Positions 1 to 5,160 of a DNA stretch of 9,916 nucleotides are shown piece after piece. Below the pieces are notes generated by a model. It was not told where the DNA came from, ran no database searches, and was given only the letters and a program-made list of their open reading frames with translations. The stretch's first letter is position 1, and every line of letters starts with the position of its first letter. The stretch comes from DTU089 sp002440045 (lineage in GTDB: Bacteria > Bacillota > Clostridia > Oscillospirales > Acutalibacteraceae), in assembly GCA_937885695.1 (NCBI GenBank), contig CALABP010000034.1, forward strand, positions 1 to 9,916, in the 5' to 3' direction. Position numbers and translations under genes: made by a program.

Positions 1-71
1 CCGATAGCCGAGAAGAAAAACGTCATTGACAGAATAACTGCAATGAGCTTTGTAAGCCTGCGGTTTTTCAT
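1..71 (-). CDS. 5' end of a secreted or membrane protein gene (partial)
   Basis: Only the first 23 codons lie in the window; the gene continues past the left edge. The reading begins MKNRRLTKLIAVILSMTFFF, followed by SAI. This is a classic signal-peptide start: a positively charged n-region (K2, R4, R5, K8) and then a hydrophobic core from about residue 9. The start is supported by an AAAGGAG ribosome site on the minus strand (about 82-88) and by a good promoter further upstream (125-153). No mature sequence is visible, so function cannot be assigned, and a lipobox or signal-peptidase site would fall at or beyond the edge. It is divergent from the gene at 305-1537, which also encodes an envelope protein. 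Confidence 0.75.
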   Translation of the reverse strand, partial: MKNRRLTKLIAVILSMTFFFSAI

Positions 72-92
72 ACTTAATTTTCTCCTTTTAAT

Positions 93-110
93 TCGCATCA
101 CAGTATGCGA
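93..110 (-). other. Small inverted repeat in the 5' leader of the left-edge gene
   Basis: TCGCAT (93-98) and ATGCGA (105-110) form a perfect 6-base inverted repeat around a 6-base spacer. It lies between the minus-strand -10 element and the ribosome site of the left-edge gene. It could be a leader hairpin or an operator half-site pair. It is short enough to be chance. Confidence 0.3.
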
Positions 111-124
111 TTATTTTACACCTT

Positions 125-153
125 ATTGTATTACATTTTATAATATATTTCAA
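125..153 (-). promoter_or_regulatory. Sigma-A-type promoter for the left-edge gene
   Basis: On the minus strand TTGAAA (plus 148-153) is followed after exactly 17 bases by TACAAT (plus 125-130). Both are close to the TTGACA/TATAAT consensus and the surroundings are AT-rich. The predicted transcript starts near 118, giving a leader of roughly 45 bases to the ATG at 71. Confidence 0.6.
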
Positions 154-236
154 CCATTAAAATTGCTAAAATATTCACATTTTGTTTGGCGTATTGCTAC
201 AAAAATTTTATTTGCCTTAAGATTATTTTTTTTATA

Positions 237-265
237 TTGACAATTTACAACGCTCAGTGTAGAAT
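237..265 (+). promoter_or_regulatory. Sigma-A-type promoter for the Asn/Gly-rich protein gene
   Basis: A perfect TTGACA (237-242) is followed after 17 bases by TAGAAT (260-265). Transcription would start near 272. This places the upstream in-frame ATG at 278 almost at the transcript's 5' end and supports the downstream ATG at 305, which has a strong AAGGAGG ribosome site at 289-295. The region from 154 to 236 is AT-rich and shows nothing else I can name. Confidence 0.7.
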
Positions 266-304
266 ATAGATGTATTTATGTGCCTTACAAGGAGGATAAA
301 CATA

Positions 305-1537
305 ATGAAAAAAGTAAATTTAACTCCCGCCAAGTCCATGCGGCTTATTGTCGGAATGGTCGTTTTCTGTGTTCTTCTCGGTATGCTCACCGCAAACTCC
401 ATGAAGATACTTTCGATTGCTTCATTCGGCAATAGCAAAACCGTGATTTCCAATAACGGTAACAACGCCAACGGCAATAACGGCGGCAATCAGAACGGCG
501 GAAATTCAAATAACGGCGGCAACTCCAACAACGGCGGCTCCAACAACGGCGGTTCAAATAACGGCGGCAGCAATAACAACGGCGCCGGTACAACGAGCGG
601 CGCGCTTCCTTCGACGGAAGCCCCCACAACCCCGAATAACGGCGGAAATTCAAATAACGGCGACGATAACAACGGCGGCAATAACGGCGGCGATAATAAC
701 GACACGCCCACGCCCACACCTACACCTACGCCCACACCCACGCCCGATACAACAAAGCCCACAACCACAGAGCCTGTTACAGACTCACCCGCGGTAAAAA
801 AAGAAAAGGCTCTTATCCTTGGCGAATACAAAACCGTTGTTAACGCTTCAAATACCTTTAAAACAGGCTTTACAAAAACGCGTTACAGACAGGTCGAAAA
901 AGACGGTTTCCTTTCAATCGGTCTCAAGTCTCAGTTTGAAAGAAAGTTCCCCGACTATTTCATTCCCAAGAATTCACCCGAAGAGATTACGGTTGCTAAG
1001 GGCGGCGATATGACAAACTTCTGCATTCCTTATGAGAATCTTGCCTGCACTGCCGACACAACAAAGGCTTCGGATATGCTCAAATCGGCAACAAAGGCGA
1101 AAAACGAGGACGGCAATATCGTTATCACCCTTGTTCTTCGCGATGAAGTCAACCCCGTTGTCAAAGACGAAAAAACGGGAATGCCCGCAAGCTACACTTC
1201 TTCTGTACTTGATATTCTTACAAGCGAAGAGTTCGGCGAAATGGCTTCAAAGGCAAAGCTTTTCGGTCATACCGACATCACTCTTACATACAGCGAGTGC
1301 ACTATAGAGCTTGTTTATTCTCCCATTTCTGTTCTCGAACAGAGCAAGATTATTTCTCTTAAACAGACAATTCATTACACTGCAAAAGTAAGCGACAAGG
1401 TTCAGGATACATTAAACGGCGTAATCGGCGACAAGATAAACCTTTCAACAGGCATAAGCGTTACCGATGTAAGCGAATATCACACCTTTGTTACCGCTCT
1501 TGACCAGATTAAAGAAGACATCACAGGCGAGAAATAA
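305..1537 (+). CDS. Membrane-anchored protein with Asn/Gly-rich and Thr-Pro linker
   Basis: A 410-residue protein of unknown function. The ATG at 305 is preferred over the in-frame ATG at 278 because AAGGAGG lies 9 bases before it. Residues about 13-30 form one hydrophobic segment after a basic N-terminus, with no lipobox, so a single-pass anchor or uncleaved signal is likely. Residues about 50-133 are almost entirely Asn, Gly and Ser in repeats such as NSNNGG and SNNGG. Seven Thr-Pro pairs follow (134-147), then a Thr/Pro-rich stretch. This looks like a flexible, wall-spanning spacer. Residues about 160-410 form a globular extracytoplasmic domain containing YSECTI (329-334). The same arrangement, YSGCTI in a similar context, occurs in the lipoprotein at 4115-4990, so I infer a shared family. 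Probably monocistronic: its own promoter precedes it and a terminator follows at 1562. No enzymatic motif is recognised. Confidence 0.85.
   Translation: MKKVNLTPAKSMRLIVGMVVFCVLLGMLTANSMKILSIASFGNSKTVISNNGNNANGNNGGNQNGGNSNNGGNSNNGGSNNGGSNNGGSNNNGAGTTSGALPSTEAPTTPNNGGNSNNGDDNNGGNNGGDNNDTPTPTPTPTPTPTPDTTKPTTTEPVTDSPAVKKEKALILGEYKTVVNASNTFKTGFTKTRYRQVEKDGFLSIGLKSQFERKFPDYFIPKNSPEEITVAKGGDMTNFCIPYENLACTADTTKASDMLKSATKAKNEDGNIVITLVLRDEVNPVVKDEKTGMPASYTSSVLDILTSEEFGEMASKAKLFGHTDITLTYSECTIELVYSPISVLEQSKIISLKQTIHYTAKVSDKVQDTLNGVIGDKINLSTGISVTDVSEYHTFVTALDQIKEDITGEK
452..745 (+). repeat. In-frame low-complexity coding repeats (Asn/Gly, then Thr-Pro)
   Basis: Bases 452-700 consist of degenerate units built on aacggcggc and encode Asn/Gly/Ser repeats, interrupted at about 584-631 by a Thr/Ser/Pro-rich segment. 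Bases 704-745 encode seven consecutive Thr-Pro pairs using mixed acg/aca and ccc/cct codons. The codon variation argues for selection on the peptide more than for simple slippage, but tract length could still vary between strains. Confidence 0.85.
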
Positions 1538-1561
1538 GACAGTAAATACAATACAATTTGC

Positions 1562-1590
1562 ACGCGCTCTTTTTAGGGCGCGTATTTTCT
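1562..1590 (+). terminator. Intrinsic terminator of the Asn/Gly-rich protein gene
   Basis: ACGCGCTC (1562-1569) pairs with GGGCGCGT (1576-1583) through eight pairs including one wobble. The loop is TTTTTA and ATTTTCT follows. It lies 25 bases after the stop codon. Confidence 0.7.
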
Positions 1591-1592
1591 AT

Positions 1593-1635
1593 ATAATAAA
1601 ACCGCCGCAACTCACGGTAAAAGTGAATTACGGCG
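1593..1635 (-). terminator. Intrinsic terminator of the minus-strand peptidase operon
   Basis: Read on the minus strand, 1635-1623 pairs with 1615-1603 as a 13-pair stem containing two G-U wobbles, with loop TTTTACC, followed by GTTTTATTATA. On the plus strand the same two wobbles become C-A mismatches, so the structure is stronger in the minus-strand transcript. It sits just after the stop of the M15B gene, back to back with the plus-strand terminator. Confidence 0.75.
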
Positions 1636-1650
1636 ATATTTATATTTATT

Positions 1651-2463
1651 TCATTCTTTTCCGAAATATTCTTCAAGGCAAAGTCCGCTTGCTTTGATTT
1701 TCTTTGCTTCTTCAACTCCGACATAGCGCCAGTGCCACGGCTCGTAAATAACTTTTGTGATATTCTCTTTATCGGATGGGTATCTCAAAATAAATCCGTA
1801 ATCGTCGGCGTGCTGCATAAGCCATTTAAATTCGTCTGTGTCTTCAAACCATTCTTCAACGCAAACAATATCCATACAAAACCCAAGGTTGTGCTCAGAA
1901 GAACCGGGCGGCATAATAACCGTTGCGGCTTCAATAAGCGCGTCGCGGTGCGAATAGCCTTTTCTTTCATAATCGTTTGCAAGGTTGTTGTAGTTTCGCT
2001 CCTGCAGTTCATATGAGCGATACCCCGAGCACGGCGTAAGATAAACATTCTCTTCTGCGGCGGCTTCAAACATTTTTTCATAAGCCTTCGCAACCGTCTC
2101 GTCAAGCCTTTCCTGCGTGCCGCAAACATATGAAAGATGCGGTTCGTATGACGAGGGGATTCTGTAATTTGTGTTTACAAGCGTAAGATAGGGGTTTTGC
2201 GGGTCAATTGTTATTACCGTCGGGTTCATAAACGGGTCTGCATTGGGGCCGACTGTTGTTTTTTCGGCTTCGGTTTGCGGCGCGGTGGTTAAAATATGCG
2301 GAATACTCGTTTTTGCCTGCTCCGTTTGAGACGGCGTTTCGTCTGTTCGGTTTTTGTGCTTATTTATAGCAAAAAGACCGACGGCGGAGGCGAAAAACAG
2401 AATTGATGCCAAAACAAGACATATTGACGCCGCAGAAGTTTTTTCGGCGTTTTTCTTTTTCAT
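1651..2463 (-). CDS. M15B family D-alanyl-D-alanine carboxypeptidase (VanY-like), intact
   Basis: A 270-residue protein that likely trims terminal D-Ala from peptidoglycan stem peptides outside the membrane. An N-terminal hydrophobic anchor (about residues 10-33) follows a basic start. A Thr/Glu/Gln-rich linker runs to about residue 85. The peptidase M15B domain occupies about 90-265. Family landmarks are SGYRS (146-150), SSEHNLGFCMD with expected zinc ligands H191 and D198, and EPWHWRYVG with expected catalytic E241 and third ligand H244. All catalytic positions are present. The ATG at 2463 has AGAGGTG 11 bases before it. It is the last gene of the operon, 23 bases after the DUF1963 gene. 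The frameshifted gene at 3028-3868 is a close paralogue, nearly identical at the C-terminal end. No van resistance genes (ligase, VanX, VanRS) are nearby, so housekeeping wall remodelling is more likely than glycopeptide resistance. Confidence 0.9.
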   Translation of the reverse strand: MKKKNAEKTSAASICLVLASILFFASAVGLFAINKHKNRTDETPSQTEQAKTSIPHILTTAPQTEAEKTTVGPNADPFMNPTVITIDPQNPYLTLVNTNYRIPSSYEPHLSYVCGTQERLDETVAKAYEKMFEAAAEENVYLTPCSGYRSYELQERNYNNLANDYERKGYSHRDALIEAATVIMPPGSSEHNLGFCMDIVCVEEWFEDTDEFKWLMQHADDYGFILRYPSDKENITKVIYEPWHWRYVGVEEAKKIKASGLCLEEYFGKE

Positions 2464-2486
2464 TACAGTAATTGCACCTCTTTATG

Positions 2487-3023
2487 TTATTCAATGCAAA
2501 ATTCGGCATTTGAAAAGTTAAGATTTAAAAGGTCTGATTTTTTCAGCCTTAAAAACGCTGTTTTTTCTGTGTCCTGCAAAAACTCGGGCATATTGTCGTC
2601 AAGCGGGTCGTATTTTAAAAGAACAACCGTGTCGCCCTCGTCGATAAGAAGCGCCGAAGCGTTATTTTCATCGGGCGTTTCGTTAAAGTCGATAGAGTAT
2701 TCGGACTCAATATCGCCGAAGTCCTCAAATCCCGCGTTGAAATCGTCAATCAGCGTTTGCGGATTTTCTTCGCAGTATCTCACATTGGGAACAAAGCCTT
2801 TGCCTTGCTTTGACAAAAACACAAAAATAAATCCCTTTTCGGGCAAAAGCCCGCTTGAATCGTATTTTTTAAATTCCGATATATTAAGCTGGCAAAAGAA
2901 GAAATCATCGTCGCCCAAAAATCCGTTTTCAAGCCATTCGTCGGGGCAGGTGGGCGCACCGAAAAATTTGCTTGTGCCCGGGTCGTAATCACCGTGGGCT
3001 TTTTCAACAATAATGCTTATCAA
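2487..3023 (-). CDS. DUF1963 (YwqG-like) protein, TTG start
   Basis: A 178-residue protein that I place in DUF1963 from its pattern: FFGAP near residue 20, QLNISEF (45-51), a LLPEKGFIFVFL strand (59-70), and a C-terminal LKKSDLLNLNFSNAEF that resembles the family's closing 'DL..-F-N' element. The family's biochemical role is not established. There is no signal peptide, so it is probably cytoplasmic. The longest open frame begins at 3119, but its first 32 residues are an out-of-frame reading of the upstream peptidase tail; the intact M15B gene yields a nearly identical shadow. The better start is TTG at 3023. GGAGG lies 8 bases before it (3032-3036), inside the last codons of the upstream gene, whose stop is at 3028-3030. 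The tight junction indicates translational coupling. The upstream gene's frameshift could therefore affect expression of this one. Confidence 0.72.
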   Translation of the reverse strand: MISIIVEKAHGDYDPGTSKFFGAPTCPDEWLENGFLGDDDFFFCQLNISEFKKYDSSGLLPEKGFIFVFLSKQGKGFVPNVRYCEENPQTLIDDFNAGFEDFGDIESEYSIDFNETPDENNASALLIDEGDTVVLLKYDPLDDNMPEFLQDTEKTAFLRLKKSDLLNLNFSNAEFCIE

Positions 3024-3027
3024 ATCA

Positions 3028-3868
3028 TCAACCTCCGATATATTCTTCAAGGCAAAGTCCGCTTTCCTTGATTTTTTTTGCTTCCTCAACTCCGACATAA
3101 CGCCAATGCCACGGCTCATAAACCACCTTTGTTATTGCCGTTTTATCGATATCTTAAAATAAATCCGTAATCTGCGGCGTGAAGCGTCAGCCACTTAAAT
3201 TCCTCGGTGTCCGCAAAACGGTCTTCGGCACAAACAATATCCATGGCAAGACCGAGGTTGTGCTCAGAAGAGCCTGCGGGCATAATAACTGCTGCGGCTT
3301 TTATAAGGGCTTCTTTTTTTGAATAGCCTATGCTTTCATAATATGCCGCTTTGTTTTCATAATTTTGCTGCTGCAAAGCAAAGCTGCGATACCCCGAGCA
3401 CGGCGTAAGCGTAAGACCGTCTTTTTGCGCCGCTTCATACATGGCTTCATAGTGCTCTGCGGCTGTCTTTTCAAGCTTTTCGGAGCTTTTGCAGACATAG
3501 ACAAGGTCAGGCTCATATGATTCGTTTATTTTTAAGCCGCTGTTTACAAGCGTAAGATAAAGGTTTGAAGCGTCAACCGTTATTTCTTTAGGGTTCTGGA
3601 GCGTTCCGCCCGACTGTGCCGAAGTGTTTTTCACTGCGTTTTCGCTCGCTTTTTGCTCTGTTGAAGAAGCCGCAGGCGGGGTTTCTTCGTCGGCTTTTGC
3701 CGACTCTTGCTCGCTCAAGCTTTCACTTTGAGAGGGCGAAATAAGCCCTGCTTCGATTTTTTTGTTTCTTTTTGAAATAAATATGCATACCGCCGATACA
3801 AATAATACAACACCGGCGAGAACAATGCATAAAAACGCCGATGCTTTTTGCTTTTTTGTGGCCTTCAT
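3028..3868 (-). pseudogene. M15B D,D-carboxypeptidase paralogue broken by a frameshift
   Basis: As read, translation from ATG 3868 gives 241 residues, ends ...GFILRYR and stops at 3143-3145. The missing tail lies immediately downstream in another frame: DKTAITKVVYEPWHWRYVG and onward to a stop at 3028-3030, matching the intact paralogue almost residue for residue. Where the paralogue has RYPSDK, this copy runs from TAT C straight to GAT AAA, a net loss of 5 bases near 3147-3149. The truncated product keeps SGYRS and two predicted zinc ligands (H203, D210) but loses the catalytic Glu and third ligand of EPWHW, so it should be inactive. It has an N-terminal membrane anchor (about residues 10-32) and a Ser/Glu/Ala-rich linker. 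The start at 3868 has AAAGGAT upstream; the earlier ATG at 3913 overlaps the promoter's -10 element. A sequencing or assembly error is the main alternative to true inactivation. Confidence 0.85.
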
Positions 3869-3912
3869 TAAAATTATCCTTTGCAATAAATATATGGTAA
3901 AATTACAAACCA

Positions 3913-3941
3913 ATTATATATTACAAGCACGCTAAAGTCAA
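3913..3941 (-). promoter_or_regulatory. Sigma-A-type promoter of the peptidase/DUF1963 operon
   Basis: On the minus strand TTGACT (plus 3936-3941) is followed after 17 bases by a perfect TATAAT (plus 3913-3918). Transcription would start near 3906, leaving a leader of about 38 bases to the ATG at 3868. This is among the best promoter matches in the window and suggests the operon is still transcribed despite the frameshift in its first gene. Confidence 0.75.
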
Positions 3942-4064
3942 ACAGCTTTTAAAATCTTAATAAATTTTTAATTGTTAATAAGCACCAAAAGAAAAAGCGT
4001 GTATTCGTCATTTTAAACAAAGATAAAAAAATGCCGAAATATACTGTTATTAAGCGTGTTTTTG

Positions 4065-4073
4065 TGCTATAAT
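4065..4073 (+). promoter_or_regulatory. Extended -10 promoter of the lipoprotein gene
   Basis: TGCTATAAT (4065-4073) is a perfect extended -10 (TGnTATAAT). The expected -35 position (about 4045-4050, TGTTAT) matches poorly, which is normal for extended -10 promoters. The ribosome site AAAGGGG is at 4095-4101. The stretch 3942-4064 between the two divergent promoters is AT-rich with no recognisable operator. Confidence 0.6.
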
Positions 4074-4114
4074 TACACGGTATAAATGCCTTTGAAAGGG
4101 GTTTTAACCTTATT

Positions 4115-4990
4115 ATGAAAAAAATTTCTTTATTGGCGGCGGCAGTATTGCTTATAAGTTCATTGCTTTTCTGCTTTTCTGCCTGCTCTTCCGACGGAAG
4201 CGAAATTGAAGAAAGTACGGCCGCGTATTCCTATGTTGACAGCGCAACACCCGCAAAAACCAGCAGTGAAGAGGTTCTTCACTATTTCAACGAGCTTGTT
4301 AACAAAATAAAAAGCGAAAAACCCGCTGTTTCGTACAATATCGAAAAGAACATTCCCAACGACAGCATCCGCGTAACAAAGAAAGGCGCAGAGCAGTCCG
4401 AAGAAACAGATTCTTCTCTTGACGCAATCAACGATTCCGCAAAGGGACTTAAAGACCTTGTGCTTGAAAATATCAAAAGAACAAGGGGCAACATCGCTTA
4501 CGGCGAAGAAAATTCGGATATACTCTTTGTTAAAGGCGAGTCATGGGCTTCAAAGCTTACCGAGAACGATATTAAGTACGCTTCCATGAAAGAGGTCGGC
4601 GATAACTATTACATAACAATCGCTTTTAACGACCTTACAAGCGCCGAAGCGCAGGAGGTTCTTACAAAAGCTTTTGACCTCAGAGATAAAGACGATATTC
4701 TTAATTCCGCAGAGCTTGCCAAAACAAACGCATATCTTAAACTTAACGACTATGACGTTGTTTACAGCGGCTGCACCATAACCGCAACCGTAAACCGCTT
4801 TACAGATGAACTTACAAACGTTTATTACTACAAGGCGGCAAACGTTACAGCCGATATGACAGGCAGCGGAACGCTTGCAAACTACGGCGACGTTTCCGTT
4901 ATGTTCAAGCTTGAGGATAAAGCTAACTTCGACATAACATGGGAGAACGGCTACCCCACAAGCCCGCTTGATACTTCAAACGCACAGTAA
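4115..4990 (+). CDS. Predicted lipoprotein with YSxCTI-type extracytoplasmic domain
   Basis: A 291-residue protein of unknown function. MKK, a hydrophobic core and FSAC at residues 21-24 form a type II (lipoprotein) signal peptide with C24 as the lipidation site. Phe at -3 is slightly off the usual Leu. A short Ser/Glu-rich spacer follows. The rest, about 50-290, is a soluble domain with alternating charged helices and strands and the motif YSGCTI (217-222). A matching motif and flanking pattern (hydrophobic VITL/YITI strand, long helix, YSxCTI, then a Tyr- or Ile-rich strand) is found in the 305-1537 protein, so both probably belong to one family with different anchors. It lies divergent from the peptidase operon. 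No catalytic signature is seen; a role in the cell envelope is inferred from location only. Confidence 0.8.
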   Translation: MKKISLLAAAVLLISSLLFCFSACSSDGSEIEESTAAYSYVDSATPAKTSSEEVLHYFNELVNKIKSEKPAVSYNIEKNIPNDSIRVTKKGAEQSEETDSSLDAINDSAKGLKDLVLENIKRTRGNIAYGEENSDILFVKGESWASKLTENDIKYASMKEVGDNYYITIAFNDLTSAEAQEVLTKAFDLRDKDDILNSAELAKTNAYLKLNDYDVVYSGCTITATVNRFTDELTNVYYYKAANVTADMTGSGTLANYGDVSVMFKLEDKANFDITWENGYPTSPLDTSNAQ

Positions 4991-5111
4991 GCTACACAGA
5001 TGAATTCTGTATTCTCTTGCAATCGGCGCGTTACGTCTGCGCCCACAACAGAAGCGAGTACCGACTGATTTCACCGAATAAGCGTCGGCTTTAAAAATAA
5101 TAACAAAAGTT
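4991..5111 (+). other. Intergenic stretch with several small hairpins, possible structured leader
   Basis: Three inverted repeats are visible: ACAGA/TCTGT (4996-5000 with 5006-5010), GGCGCG/TGCGCC (5025-5030 with 5038-5043, one wobble) and CCGAC/GTCGG (5061-5065 with 5084-5088). Two segments could instead pair with the 5' arm of the following terminator: CGGCTTT (5086-5092) with 5113-5119, and ATCGGCG (5022-5028) with 5118-5124. This resembles an attenuator, but it matches no riboswitch class I recognise. I see no convincing promoter here. Confidence 0.3.
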
Positions 5112-5138
5112 AAAAGCCGCCGATGTTTGGCGGCTTTT
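5112..5138 (+). terminator. Intrinsic terminator between the lipoprotein and phosphodiesterase genes
   Basis: AAAAGCCGCC (5112-5121) pairs perfectly with GGCGGCTTTT (5129-5138) around loop GATGTTT, followed by GTAATTT. The A/T arms make it potentially active in both directions. It ends 22 bases before the next start codon, so it either ends the lipoprotein transcript or attenuates the following gene. Confidence 0.75.
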
Positions 5139-5160
5139 GTAATTTCAGCGGGAGTTTTTT

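Noticed and set aside
43..240. 65-codon plus-strand open frame in the left intergenic region
   Set aside because: It overlaps the signal peptide of the minus-strand gene and both promoters, is built from AT-rich DNA and has no ribosome site.
452..700. CRISPR-like array from the regularly spaced aacggcggc units
   Set aside because: The units are in-frame, degenerate, only 9-18 bases apart and encode a continuous Asn/Gly peptide. There are no spacers or cas genes.
387..831. Minus-strand open frames opposite the Asn/Gly-rich repeats
   Set aside because: They are antisense readings of the repeat tract (Arg/Tyr- or Pro/Leu-rich low complexity) without ribosome sites. The plus-strand frame has a promoter, ribosome site and terminator.
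2494..2988. 164-codon plus-strand open frame opposite DUF1963
   Set aside because: It is Ser/Lys/Phe-rich, has no ribosome site, and lies antisense to a gene with family-like motifs and a coupled start.
3119..3149. Programmed +1 frameshift that would rescue the M15B paralogue
   Set aside because: The junction (TAT CGA TAA A) lacks a recognised slippery motif or an upstream Shine-Dalgarno stimulator, and the intact paralogue needs no recoding. A deletion relative to RYPSDK is the simpler reading.
1651..3868. Vancomycin-resistance cluster suggested by VanY-like genes
   Set aside because: No D-Ala-D-Lac/Ser ligase, VanX, VanH or two-component genes are present, and the neighbours are DUF1963 and secreted proteins. 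M15B peptidases are common housekeeping enzymes in Clostridia.
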